Source of the DNA: a virus
IMG/VR virus record: IMGVR_UViG_3300042691_020122
Span: 1 to 25,439 of that record
Length of the DNA: 25,439 nt
Strand: one strand, 5' to 3'
Part shown: positions 4,985 to 13,664 of the stretch, in pieces
Layout of the letters: every line of letters starts with the position of its first letter
How positions within the stretch are numbered: the stretch's first letter is position 1
Notes under the pieces: model-generated
What the model was told of the DNA's origin: nothing
Databases searched by the model: none
Seen by the model: the letters and a program-made list of their open reading frames with translations, nothing else
Program-made: the position numbers and the translations under genes

Positions 4985-7900
4985 TTATCTTTTGATTGCG
5001 GCCCAGCGGAATTGCAACTCTGCCCAAAACACGGACATAACCCACCCTGACTGTTGAGTGGGTTCGGCAAAGACCGTCATAGTCAACGTCTGCCCGGCCG
5101 GCACAGTTGAATTGGCAACAATGGTAGCCGGCATCAACTCAGACACGTTCGGCGAAACCTTTTTGTAATCAATCGCTTCGGAGCCAGTAAGTTGCAGACC
5201 GAAAAACGACTTGACTGCGCCTCCACCCCCCAAATCCACCTGTGATCTGCGGTGCACAAACGCCAACGTGATTTCCACAACAACCGGCCCCGTGGTTGTG
5301 TTTGTCCAGGCCGTGGTGGCGACTGTGTGGCGGCCAGCCCCCACTGTTGTACTGCTCACCGACCCATCGGCCGGCGTGGAGAAATAAGCGTCAGTCACAG
5401 CGCCTGGCGCTAGTTGTTGCGTGGCAATATCCCGCACCGCAGACATGGGCCCAAACACCACACGGTCTGCCCTGGCGCCAACGTCCAGAAAACTCGAATC
5501 GAGATACAGCGGCTGAGTAATCACCGCAGCCACCGAACGAAACGCAACACCGTTTTTCAGGTAACGCACCGTGGCGCCGTCATACGTCACCGCCAGGCTG
5601 TCGCCGGCCGCATACGTAGTCAGCGACCCCAGCAAAACTCCACTTTCCGCCACGAACAAAACGCCGACCTCGACATATATTGCATAGTCAAGAGTTTGCC
5701 AACTATCGCTAAATGTCGGGTCAGTGTTTAATCCAACCATAAACCGCAAGTTGGCGGCGACAGGCGCAAAACTCACGAAAGCGCCGCCTGCGTAGCTTTC
5801 ACGCGAGTATGCGGCGGCATCCCATGAGCCAGGCGATGACGTCTTTTCGATGCTGTTGCCGGCAATTGCCAGCCCTCCGCTGGCCACCAGCGTGACGTCC
5901 CTCGTTGCATTGTCAGAAGGCCGGCCGGCGCCTGTCACCTGGGGCCAAAGCGCACGCTTTCCGGCCTCGGTCGCCACCGCCCTGAGCAACGCCTCACGCG
6001 CCGCGTAGTAATCGCTCCACTTGGCCTGGTCAACGGCCGGTGTAATGGGCGTGTCTGTTGTCGTGTCAGCCCACCCAGGCGAGAGCGAGCTGAGGTAGCT
6101 GCCCAGCGCACTGTGAGCCGCTGCGTAGGTGTTCCCCAGGGTCGTCAGGCCATACGCCGATGCTTGAGCGACCACACCCGCCACCTCGGCCGCAATTGCA
6201 TTCCATTCCCGAATCACTGCCGGCTTTTCTGCCGCGTCTAGATACCCGTTGCTGCGCATCGTGGCCAGGGCACTCAGCGCACTGGTGGCATTTGCCGACG
6301 CTGTGTTTGCCGTGCTCAAAGCGTTGGCCGCATTTGCCTCTACGTTCTGCGCCAGTGTGCCGCCCACCAGCGTGCCGGCCGGAGCACCGACCGTGGCTCC
6401 GTCTTGCGGACGGCCAGAGCCAGTGACCGAAGACCATACGGCACGCTTCCCGGCCTCCACCTCAACACCGCGCAGCAAAGCCTCGCGCGCCGAGTAGTAA
6501 TCACTCCACTTGGCTTGGTCAACAGCAGGCGTAATAGGCGTGTCTGATGTGGTATCAGCCCACCCAGGCGAGAGCGCGCTGAGGTAACTACCCAGCGCAC
6601 TGTGAGCCGCTGCGTAGGCGTTCCCCAAGGCCGTCAAACCATACGCCGACGCCTGAGCGACCACGCCAGCCACCTCGGCCGCAATTGCATTCCATTCCCG
6701 AATCACTGCCGGCTTTTCTGCCGCGTCGAGAAAGCCATTGCTGCGCATTGTTTGCAACGTAGACAACGCGCTCGTGGCATTCGTCGCTGCCGTGTTGGCG
6801 GCCTGAGAGGCGGCCTGCGCAGCAGCTTGAGCCGCACGCGCTTCGGTGACATCAACCAGGATCAGGTCTGTGAAGCCCTGCTCTACTGCGCTTGCACCAG
6901 GCCCCGCTGAATACTGCATCCAGTATCCAACCTGCATGTAAGCCACATTGGACGGAATAGGGCGCGATGTTCCAGCGCCAAAATCCGCTCCAACACGCAC
7001 CCATTGGTTTTGCGGCGTGATGGCACCACCGTACACATACCCCGCAAATGTGCCGCCCCAGCCTGTTGCCGCCCCAAACACCTCAACGCCCGCAGCCGTG
7101 AACATGCGCACAAACAAATAACTGTTTCTGGTGTTGCCAGTCTGCGCCCAAGCCAAAGTAGTAAGGTTATAGGTGCGTGCGCCGTCGGCGGGAATCTTGC
7201 GCTTATCTGTGACCACCACATCCTGATTGGAGCCCGTACCCTTTGAGCCCCAGTAGTGCGTGCCGATCATGCCCGCCGCAGCAGATCGGAGCCGATAACT
7301 CGACGCAGACGCCGCGTTGTGCGAACGATCCCACGCCAGCTCATCTGCAATGCCGGGGTCACTGTTCAGCACGCTGCCGCCAGTGCCCGACCTGGCCGGC
7401 ATCCTGGCCACGAGCTGCGGGCTCCACTGGCCGTGAATGCCAAGCGCGTTCACAAAGCGCGCACGGAACAGGTAGTGCACTCCAGCATTGAAGCCCGTCA
7501 ACGTGGTTTCTGCAGCGTTGCCTGGCGCTCTGGGCGCAGCGATCCAATCACCCGCTGGCAACGCACTGGCCGCCAGCCAATACTGAATCTCAACGCCACC
7601 GGAGGAAGACACCGAGCGATCAGCCGGGGCAGACCACTGCACGCGCGCCCGCGTCACCGACGTGCCATCACTCAGCAGATCGGTGCCGGCCGTCACCGCC
7701 AGGGGGCCCATCGCCGGCACATCCCCAGGGTCAGGCAGCGAGGTGTTGGGCGTCACATCCAGCACGGCAAAAGTGCCGTCTGGCTGATAGATGGCTGCCG
7801 CGGTTTCCTTCAGCGTCAGGGTGACACCGCCGGTCATTGAGAACTGCCAGTCAACCAGCTCGAAGGTTTTGGCCACCCAGCCGAACCGCGGCAGGGTCAC

Positions 7901-9412
7901 CGCCACGACGTCGAACAACTCCAGCGCAAAGGCCCGCAGGTTGCACGTCAGCACCACCGTGAGGGCGTTGCGCGCATCGCGCATAAGCACGCCACAGACG
8001 TGCTGCGCGTGGATGGTGTCGGTGACGCCACCCAGCGTAATCTCACGTGGCAGCTCGCGGCCGTCTGCGGTGATGTAGGTTGCCGCGCGCAGCTCAGGAG
8101 CCTGCACCACCACGTATTTCTGCGCCTTGTCCGATATGTTGGCGCGGTAGACGTTGACGGCCTCATCAGCCGGCGGCTCAGGCACAACCTGCACCGGCTG
8201 GGAGTCAATCACCCAATCCTCGGTGATGGTGGCCACAGGCGCACGGTAAGCGCCAGCCACTACCCGCAGTTGGCCACCGGCCCAGCCAGCTTTGCCGGCC
8301 ATGGCTTCCACCATCTCTTGAAAGGAGCCCCAAGGGTCACCGTCATCCAGCTTGCAGACGATGCCGCAGGTGTACAGCGGCAGCGTCTGCGTACCGCCAG
8401 CCGTGGTGAACACTTGCGACACGTCGCAGGCATTGGCTGCAGCGTTGAACGACGCAGCGCCGATATCTGACGCCGATACGCCACCACCGCGGCTGTACAG
8501 CGCCCAGTCTCTGGCAATCAGCGCAGGGTTTTCAGTCCACACCGTGTTGCCGGTCCGGGGATCAAGCACGCGAGCACCGCGCAGCACGGCGCTGATGTCG
8601 GGGATGCCTGTCGGGAACACATCCGGGTTGAACTCAAGGTCAACCACCAGGCACGCGATACCCGCGAACCGATGGGCAGAAGTAATCAGGTCAGGAAACA
8701 GCGGCTGCAGAACCGTGCTGAGGTTTTGGCCAGGCGCCCCAGTGAAGGTACGCACACGGACATAGCTCTGCGTCGTTGATGCCTGCCAGGAAACCGTGAC
8801 CGACGCGCCAGGCGCCCCACCGCTGGCCGTTACCACAGAGCCGCTTACAGACGTCTGCAAGGCCAGCTCGTCAGCAGAACTGCTGGCCTGCTGGACCACT
8901 GACACCGATGTGATCGTGGCACCTGCGCCTACGTTGTAGGACAGATTGCCGGCACCATCGAGCACCGCCTGAGCGCTGCTACTCGGCCGATTGGTCTGCA
9001 AATACGGAGCGGTCTGCACCCAACCTTCTGCGTCCAGCGTGACCAGCTCGTCACCAAAGTACACGCCCTCGATGGCGTCTACCTCATGGCCAGCCAGCGC
9101 AATCACGAGGGTGTAAAACTGCTTGTCAGCCCCGCGCGTGGCTTTGAACAAGATTCCGTCTACGTTGCGCACCCGGCCGTAGCAGCGGCTGCGTGGGCCG
9201 CTGACGGTGGCCGTCATCACCAGCCGGTCCTCCAGGCTGGCGTTGTAAGCCTCGATTGCCTTGCGCTTGGCCTTGCGCCGCTGGTAGTTCCCAACGGCAA
9301 TGCTGCCCGCTGCAAACGCCGCATATGTCAGCGCCGTGATCTGCGCGGCCGTCAGAACGCTGGTCGCAGTCAGCGTGGCCGTGGCAATGTATGCCGCTAC
9401 TGCTTGTGGCAC
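4985..9412 (-). CDS. gpJ-like tail-tip hub / central fibre protein (host specificity)
   Basis: A 1475-residue tail-tip protein combining a hub and a receptor-binding fibre, like lambda gpJ or the megatron of gene transfer agents. Visible parts: hydrophobic alanine-rich N-terminus (5-43), tail-hub region (about 85-545), fibronectin III-like region (about 560-665), possible carbohydrate-binding region (about 715-850), alanine-rich helical region with two near-identical 163-residue units, a lectin/SPRY-like region (about 1174-1322; GNSIEKTSSPGSWDA, then DGATVRYLKNGVAF), and a beta-rich C-terminus. Two GTG codons lie at the 5' end; the one at 9412 is chosen because GGAGG (9422-9418) sits five bases before it, whereas the GTG at 9418 overlaps that site. 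It overlaps the upstream DUF6950 gene. The C-terminal part has lower GC, suggesting exchange of receptor-binding domains. Confidence 0.9.
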   Translation of the reverse strand: MPQAVAAYIATATLTATSVLTAAQITALTYAAFAAGSIAVGNYQRRKAKRKAIEAYNASLEDRLVMTATVSGPRSRCYGRVRNVDGILFKATRGADKQFYTLVIALAGHEVDAIEGVYFGDELVTLDAEGWVQTAPYLQTNRPSSSAQAVLDGAGNLSYNVGAGATITSVSVVQQASSSADELALQTSVSGSVVTASGGAPGASVTVSWQASTTQSYVRVRTFTGAPGQNLSTVLQPLFPDLITSAHRFAGIACLVVDLEFNPDVFPTGIPDISAVLRGARVLDPRTGNTVWTENPALIARDWALYSRGGGVSASDIGAASFNAAANACDVSQVFTTAGGTQTLPLYTCGIVCKLDDGDPWGSFQEMVEAMAGKAGWAGGQLRVVAGAYRAPVATITEDWVIDSQPVQVVPEPPADEAVNVYRANISDKAQKYVVVQAPELRAATYITADGRELPREITLGGVTDTIHAQHVCGVLMRDARNALTVVLTCNLRAFALELFDVVAVTLPRFGWVAKTFELVDWQFSMTGGVTLTLKETAAAIYQPDGTFAVLDVTPNTSLPDPGDVPAMGPLAVTAGTDLLSDGTSVTRARVQWSAPADRSVSSSGGVEIQYWLAASALPAGDWIAAPRAPGNAAETTLTGFNAGVHYLFRARFVNALGIHGQWSPQLVARMPARSGTGGSVLNSDPGIADELAWDRSHNAASASSYRLRSAAAGMIGTHYWGSKGTGSNQDVVVTDKRKIPADGARTYNLTTLAWAQTGNTRNSYLFVRMFTAAGVEVFGAATGWGGTFAGYVYGGAITPQNQWVRVGADFGAGTSRPIPSNVAYMQVGYWMQYSAGPGASAVEQGFTDLILVDVTEARAAQAAAQAASQAANTAATNATSALSTLQTMRSNGFLDAAEKPAVIREWNAIAAEVAGVVAQASAYGLTALGNAYAAAHSALGSYLSALSPGWADTTSDTPITPAVDQAKWSDYYSAREALLRGVEVEAGKRAVWSSVTGSGRPQDGATVGAPAGTLVGGTLAQNVEANAANALSTANTASANATSALSALATMRSNGYLDAAEKPAVIREWNAIAAEVAGVVAQASAYGLTTLGNTYAAAHSALGSYLSSLSPGWADTTTDTPITPAVDQAKWSDYYAAREALLRAVATEAGKRALWPQVTGAGRPSDNATRDVTLVASGGLAIAGNSIEKTSSPGSWDAAAYSRESYAGGAFVSFAPVAANLRFMVGLNTDPTFSDSWQTLDYAIYVEVGVLFVAESGVLLGSLTTYAAGDSLAVTYDGATVRYLKNGVAFRSVAAVITQPLYLDSSFLDVGARADRVVFGPMSAVRDIATQQLAPGAVTDAYFSTPADGSVSSTTVGAGRHTVATTAWTNTTTGPVVVEITLAFVHRRSQVDLGGGGAVKSFFGLQLTGSEAIDYKKVSPNVSELMPATIVANSTVPAGQTLTMTVFAEPTQQSGWVMSVFWAELQFRWAAIKR
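5951..6300 (-). repeat. Direct repeat unit 2 in the tail hub/fibre gene
   Basis: This stretch nearly repeats 6440-6790 at an offset of 489 bases (163 codons). Both encode EKPAVIREWNAIAAEVAGVV and a SDYY.AREALLR segment. Most differences are third-position or conservative, so the copies are old enough to have drifted but are held to similar protein sequence. Such units are known in gpJ-like proteins as helical spacer modules. Confidence 0.9.
6440..6790 (-). repeat. Direct repeat unit 1 in the tail hub/fibre gene
   Basis: Partner of the repeat at 5951-6300; it encodes the first of the two helical units (about residues 875-991 of the tail protein). The in-frame offset of 489 bases means that recombination between the copies would remove or add exactly 163 residues without breaking the reading frame. 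Confidence 0.9.
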
Positions 9413-9837
9413 GTGCACCTCCAGGCGCGCAGCACGGCGTCAGGCCGCACTACCGCCAAACCAACCGCCGCCTGTGCCAGCCAGGCATCACCACCCTGCA
9501 CCACCAGCGCAGGGCCCTCGTCACTCACCACCAGGCCGACGTCACCAGCTTGAGCCAAAGCCGGCACGATTTCCTCGCCCAGCGCTTGCTCTGCCAGCGC
9601 CTCGATAGACGTGCCTCGCAGCACGCGGCCAGCCTGCAGAGCCGATGAGTACACGCCACGCAGCGGCGCCGCCGGGTCGTGCCCGGTGACGGCCAGCACG
9701 GCATCGGCGGCCCACAAACAGCAGTCACGCACACCCCATTCAAACGGCTGTCCCGCCCGGTCATTTACTAGGCCCGCCAGGCGCATTTGCCAATCGGGCA
9801 AGCGCAGCGCAGGCACGCGCAGAACCGCCGGGGTCAC
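9397..9837 (-). CDS. DUF6950 / NlpC-P60-like tail-tip protein
   Basis: A 146-residue protein at the place occupied by the NlpC/P60 peptidase gene (gp14) in GTA-like tail modules, between the DUF2163 gene and the gpJ-like gene. FEWGVRDCCLWAAD (32-45, with C39/C40) matches the WG-DC motif of this fold, and a GDVGLVV stretch follows at 99-105. No convincing catalytic histidine follows that stretch, as in DUF6950 proteins, so it may be structural rather than enzymatic. The GTG at 9837 is chosen because it overlaps the upstream TGA (GTGA) with a G-rich ribosome binding site; the open frame reaches 9864 with another GTG but no better signal. Confidence 0.78.
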   Translation of the reverse strand: MTPAVLRVPALRLPDWQMRLAGLVNDRAGQPFEWGVRDCCLWAADAVLAVTGHDPAAPLRGVYSSALQAGRVLRGTSIEALAEQALGEEIVPALAQAGDVGLVVSDEGPALVVQGGDAWLAQAAVGLAVVRPDAVLRAWRCTCHKQ

Positions 9838-10388
9838 TTGCGCCCCCACGAGGCCGCCGGCCACACATCGCGGTGCGTGGACTGGCTCACCAAGTACTCC
9901 AGCGCACGGTCACCGGCCGAGATGGTCTGCTGGTCACCGTCGGTGTAGCGCAAAGGCTTTGGGCGGCTGAAGATGCGAGCCATGGGCAACGCGCTGACGC
10001 CGATGGTCGGCCCATTGATCGTGAGCTGGTCCAGCACCAAGTTGCCGATCAACACGGCATCCTCCACGGCATGCGTGACGGCATTGAGGATGGCCAGGCG
10101 AATGGTGCACGCGCGCCCGCGGGCCGTCTGCGAGAGAGCGAGGGACAAGTTTTCGCTGGGCACGCCAGACAGCGTGAACTGCAACGCCTGCGCATCTCCG
10201 CTGGTGTCGCGCACGACATCGAGCGCCCCCAGTGATCCGGCCCCGAGGTATGTGTTGCCGCCCCAGACGATGGACACCGGAGAGCTGGCCAGGCGCAGCG
10301 CTGGGCTGAACGCCATGTCAACCAGCAGGGCCACCGTCACCTGGGGAGCCGAGAGTGCCGCAGCCGCGGCTGTTGTCATCGTGCGCAT
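9834..10388 (-). CDS. DUF2163-like tail hub protein
   Basis: A 184-residue protein at the hub position of a GTA-like tail tip (GTA gp13 equivalent), between the DUF2460-type and DUF6950 genes. The N-terminal part (VTVALLVDMAF, then VSIVWGGNTYLGAGSLGALD) is typical of proteins that build the baseplate hub ring and have a short beta-strand start. It is shorter than GTA gp13, covering mainly the N-terminal domain. ATG at 10388 follows the upstream stop by three bases; a second ATG at 10379 is possible. The family call rests on local resemblance and gene order. Confidence 0.72.
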   Translation of the reverse strand: MRTMTTAAAAALSAPQVTVALLVDMAFSPALRLASSPVSIVWGGNTYLGAGSLGALDVVRDTSGDAQALQFTLSGVPSENLSLALSQTARGRACTIRLAILNAVTHAVEDAVLIGNLVLDQLTINGPTIGVSALPMARIFSRPKPLRYTDGDQQTISAGDRALEYLVSQSTHRDVWPAASWGRK

Positions 10389-10391
10389 GGC

Positions 10392-10988
10392 CTACCAAAC
10401 CTCTTCAAGGTCAAAGGCCGCGCCATCGATCATGCCGGGCGCATGCATCACCGTGGCCAACCAAGATGGCAGCACAAACTCCCCGGCCGGCCTATCCCAT
10501 CGGACCTCCGAACCACTGGCAATTGACGCTCGCACGCGATGCACCACGGGCACAGAGCCCGCGCCTGCGCCGTTCAGTTGGAGGTCTGAGGCGACCATGA
10601 ACATTTGACCGCCGCATCCCAGCATGTCACCGGCACGCAGCGTGCTGTTGGCCGTGCCCCCAGTGATGGGCAACGCGGTGGCGCCACGCGACACGCTGGC
10701 CGACAACGTAGGCGACCCGCGCATGGTGCCGATGGGGAATGGACGGCCGAAGTGCCAAGCCCGCACGCGGTGAACGCCGCCGCGGAGTTGGAAAAACAGC
10801 GCCTCGACCCGACCAGCATTGACGCGGCGCGCCTGCGGCAGGGTGACGCTCATCACCCAGCGCTCCCCCACAAAGTCCACCACCTGCAGGTTGCCGTTGT
10901 AGGCGCCTCGGAATTGCTCACCGGAGCCCTGGCTGCCGATGGCGCAGCGCGCTGGCGTTAAGGCCGCCGGCCAGTCAAAGACGGCCAT
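10392..10988 (-). CDS. Distal tail-like protein (DUF2460-type position)
   Basis: A 198-residue protein directly after the tape measure gene, the usual place of the distal tail (Dit) protein that links tail tube and hub. The N-terminus (MAVFDWPAALTPARCAIGSQ) and the SVTLPQARRVNAGRVEALFF segment resemble phage proteins annotated as DUF2460/minor tail protein. No enzyme motif is visible. Its ATG at 10988 overlaps the tape measure stop (ATGA), so the two are translationally coupled. The role is inferred mainly from synteny with GTA-like tail modules. Confidence 0.65.
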   Translation of the reverse strand: MAVFDWPAALTPARCAIGSQGSGEQFRGAYNGNLQVVDFVGERWVMSVTLPQARRVNAGRVEALFFQLRGGVHRVRAWHFGRPFPIGTMRGSPTLSASVSRGATALPITGGTANSTLRAGDMLGCGGQMFMVASDLQLNGAGAGSVPVVHRVRASIASGSEVRWDRPAGEFVLPSWLATVMHAPGMIDGAAFDLEEVW

Positions 10989-13036
10989 CAGACCACCCCT
11001 TTCTGTCGCAGCATCATCCCCACGCGGCCCTCAATCTGCTGCTGCATGAGCTGCAGGGCCGTCACGAGCTCGTTGCGCGTCACCCCGGCCTGGACGTTGT
11101 AGGTGTTGTAGGTGACCGGCTGCGCGCCGCCAGAAGAAGCAATACCCAGCCGGCCATCCTTGCCACGCTTGAGCGGCATGATGGCCTCAGGGCCAGCCTC
11201 GCCCATGAGGCCCATGGAGCCGCCGCGCATGGGGAAGTACGTCGGCGCACCCACCACAGTGCCGCTGGCAAACGCCTTGACCGGCACGGGGGCGCCATTG
11301 AGAAACGCGCCGCCCTTTGCGAAGCCGAAGAGGCTTGCAATGGTGCCCAGGATGCTGCCGCCCACGCCCTTGCCTTTGGGGAACAAGTACTCCCCAACAT
11401 CCGCCGCGATGGCCTGCGCCGCCATGTCCAGCAGCATGTTGCCCCACAGCTTGCTGATGCTGTCAAAGTCGCCCTTCAGCGTTGCTTTGATGGTGGTTCC
11501 CAGGCTGTCCTGAATGTTGCGCTGGAACTCTTCAAAGAACACCGTCATGCCATCGAGCACCGGCTGCACCTCTTGAGGTATCTCGCCCATGCGCGCCTTG
11601 ACAGCTTCGCTGAATTTCTCGATGGCTTCTGTGCTGCCGACCGCACCCAGGCGGCCCTGCTCATAAGCCTCGGCCAGCAATTGCATGTCACTGCGCAGCG
11701 TCTCAAGCTGAGCGCTTGGCGTGGCTTGAATCAAGCTGTTCAAGCGCTCCATCTGCCCGTTGAATTTGCCCATTGCTTCCTCGGTTGGAATGACCCAACC
11801 GAACTCCGTCAGGCGCTCACGTGACAGTGACTCCTGCAGCTTGCCGGCAAACGCCGATTGGATCGGCTCGCCACGAATTGGCGCTTTGCCTTTCCCCGTG
11901 TCTGGCAGCCTACTAAGTGGCGCGTTTGCTGTGGCAGGCCTGGCTCGCGCATCCCGCGCGTCATACACGCCCGCGGGGAAAACAGCGTCAGCACCTGCTC
12001 GCCGCCCCAGCAACTGCTCGGAGCGCTTATCAATCTCCTGCCGCGCGGCAGCAGCATCACGCACTACGGCCTCTCGAATCTCCTTGAAGCCCGCGAAGTC
12101 GCCACGAGCCAAGGCCGCGCCCTGTGCAGCAATGGCGCCAGCCTCAACAGCAATTTGCTTGAAGACGTACACGACATTGGCGCCCAGCACCGTCAGCGCT
12201 TCAAACGGGACCATGATGCCCGCCATGAAACTGCCGTCTTTGCCGATGGCGTTGACACCACTCAGCCGATCAATCATTTCGTTGAGGGTTGGCAATGCAG
12301 CCAGCGCAATGGATTGGCCAAAGCCTTGCACCGAAGCCGACAGCCGGTCGATGTTGGCGCGGTACTCTTTTGCAGCCTTGATGCCCTCGTCTGACATCAC
12401 CTTGCCCGCACGGGCCGCCTCGTCTCCTAACCTGCGGAACTCCGTGCCGTTGTCCCGCAACAGCGGCAGCAACAACGCAGAATCACTGGCGATGGCCTCC
12501 ATGTAGAAGGTCATCTCGTTTTGCGAGATGTTGGCTTTTTGCAGGCTGTTGACGTAAAGCTGCAACGCCTCAGCGCCGCCAAGGTTCCGGAACTGCTTGG
12601 CAGTCACACCGACCCGTGGCGCAATCTTCTCGAAGAAGTCGGCCATGGGGCCCGCGCCCGTCTGCAGGAAATCTCCCACCTTGTCCTGCACATCCTTCAG
12701 GATGCCGGCCAGCTTGTCCTGCTCAATGCCTGCGGTCTTTGCGCCGTAGGCCATGCGCTGGAATGTGTCGCTGCTGGTGCCGCTGAGTTTGGCCAGGCGC
12801 TCAATGCTGACGGCCGCTGTGGCAGTCTGGTCAACAAACGCCGTGATTTGCGACACCACCGCAGTACCACCAAATACGCCCGCCACCGATGCGGTGGTGG
12901 CTTTCAACTTGGCCCAACGCGCCTCCACCTGCGCCGCATGCTTTTCGTGCATGCGCGTGGCCTGGTCCAGGTTCTGCTGGAGCGTGGCAACCTTGGCAAT
13001 CAGGTCAATGGAGAGCGTAGCAAGGGCAGCAGTCAC
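10988..13036 (-). CDS. Tail tape measure protein
   Basis: A 682-residue tape measure protein that sets tail length and passes into the host envelope at DNA ejection. The N-terminus (about 15-50) is a predicted coiled coil (LQQNLDQATRMHEKHAAQVE), residues about 150-260 are helical, and the C-terminal stretch GSMGLMGEAGPEAIMPLKRG is the hallmark end of lambda-type tape measure proteins. At roughly 0.15 nm per residue the tail would be about 100 nm (inference from length alone). It starts with GTG at 13036, overlapping the stop of the frameshift extension (GTGA). No lysozyme or peptidase domain is evident. Confidence 0.92.
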   Translation of the reverse strand: MTAALATLSIDLIAKVATLQQNLDQATRMHEKHAAQVEARWAKLKATTASVAGVFGGTAVVSQITAFVDQTATAAVSIERLAKLSGTSSDTFQRMAYGAKTAGIEQDKLAGILKDVQDKVGDFLQTGAGPMADFFEKIAPRVGVTAKQFRNLGGAEALQLYVNSLQKANISQNEMTFYMEAIASDSALLLPLLRDNGTEFRRLGDEAARAGKVMSDEGIKAAKEYRANIDRLSASVQGFGQSIALAALPTLNEMIDRLSGVNAIGKDGSFMAGIMVPFEALTVLGANVVYVFKQIAVEAGAIAAQGAALARGDFAGFKEIREAVVRDAAAARQEIDKRSEQLLGRRAGADAVFPAGVYDARDARARPATANAPLSRLPDTGKGKAPIRGEPIQSAFAGKLQESLSRERLTEFGWVIPTEEAMGKFNGQMERLNSLIQATPSAQLETLRSDMQLLAEAYEQGRLGAVGSTEAIEKFSEAVKARMGEIPQEVQPVLDGMTVFFEEFQRNIQDSLGTTIKATLKGDFDSISKLWGNMLLDMAAQAIAADVGEYLFPKGKGVGGSILGTIASLFGFAKGGAFLNGAPVPVKAFASGTVVGAPTYFPMRGGSMGLMGEAGPEAIMPLKRGKDGRLGIASSGGAQPVTYNTYNVQAGVTRNELVTALQLMQQQIEGRVGMMLRQKGVV

Positions 13037-13299
13037 TTGGCTTTTCCTTTGGCGTCTTCCGCGTCGTCATCTTTGGCGTTGAGGTAGCTGCGAACAGCCT
13101 GCAGCCTGGTCATAAGACCGGCCACGTCTTCCACCCCCAGCCAGGCGCAGATGACAGGCAAGCCGGCCCAGTCATATCCACCCATGCCGTTGGCCAACAG
13201 GCCGTGCACCCGCATGGCCACCAGGTCATCGGGCCCGGCGACCGGGGCAGCTTCGCCCTCCCATTGGCAGCCCTCGGCCACCTCCAGGAGGGCTGTCAG
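13033..13299 (-). CDS. gpT-like extension of the tail assembly chaperone (-1 frameshift product)
   Basis: An open stretch of 88 codons with no good start of its own, in the -1 frame relative to the preceding chaperone gene. It is entered at the A AAA AAC site (13305-13299) and continues with LTALLEVAEGCQWEGEAAPV to TGA at 13033. Fusion with the upstream gene gives a product of about 207 residues, the equivalent of lambda gpGT, which loads the tape measure during tail assembly. The C-terminus is highly charged (NAKDDDAEDAKGKAK). A GTG at 13281 could start a separate 82-residue protein, but the slippery site and hairpin make the fusion far more likely. Confidence 0.87.
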   Translation of the reverse strand: MTALLEVAEGCQWEGEAAPVAGPDDLVAMRVHGLLANGMGGYDWAGLPVICAWLGVEDVAGLMTRLQAVRSYLNAKDDDAEDAKGKAK

Positions 13300-13305
13300 T
13301 TTTTT
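13268..13305 (-). promoter_or_regulatory. Programmed -1 ribosomal frameshift site: A AAA AAC plus stem-loop
   Basis: The heptamer A AAA AAC lies at 13305-13299 in exactly the phase needed (ACA AAA AAC), with the zero-frame stop TGA as the next codon. Three bases downstream is a perfect 8-bp stem, CAGCCCTC/GAGGGCTG (13295-13288 with 13275-13268), and a 12-base loop. The downstream -1 frame opens into the next gene. This is the standard layout for gpG/gpGT expression in siphoviruses. The spacer is shorter than the usual 5-9 bases. Confidence 0.88.
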
Positions 13306-13655
13306 GTGGCTGCCGCCGCTTTGCTCAGGTGGTCATCCACCGCCTGAGCGATGCGCACCGCCAGGCGCGACACCAGCGCCGCGTTGTCGGTCAGCCACTC
13401 GCGCAACAGCTTCGAGTCAAACGGCTGCTCTGCGGTCAGGCCACAGCCAGGCAGAACGTCCTCCGGCGTGATGCCGCGCCAGCCGTCCACGTACTGCAGA
13501 ACCTGCTCCAGGCCGATGCCGCCGGCCGCAGCCAGCATGTGCATCTCGGTTTCAGGCGGCCGCAGAAAGCTGATGGCCTTGTCTGGCACATCATCCTTGA
13601 GGTACACCCACGAGCGGCGTTGTTCACGCAGCCTGGCAACCAGCTCGATGCTCAT
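13296..13655 (-). CDS. Tail assembly chaperone (gpG-like)
   Basis: A 119-residue protein between the tail tube and tape measure genes, the conserved position of the short tail assembly chaperone that coats the tape measure protein before the tube polymerises. The sequence (EMHMLAAAGGIGLEQVLQYV in the middle, helical C-terminus ending AAAATKN) has no enzyme motif. Its last codons form the A AAA AAC slippery site, and the stop follows at once, so most ribosomes make this short form while a fraction make the extended one. The identity is set by the frameshift structure and gene order more than by sequence. Confidence 0.82.
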   Translation of the reverse strand: MSIELVARLREQRRSWVYLKDDVPDKAISFLRPPETEMHMLAAAGGIGLEQVLQYVDGWRGITPEDVLPGCGLTAEQPFDSKLLREWLTDNAALVSRLAVRIAQAVDDHLSKAAAATKN

Positions 13656-13664
13656 GCGTCAACC

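Noticed and set aside
13033-13281. Independent gene starting at GTG 13281
   Set aside because: The in-phase slippery heptamer and hairpin explain expression of this frame as a -1 extension; the GTG lies in the hairpin loop region.
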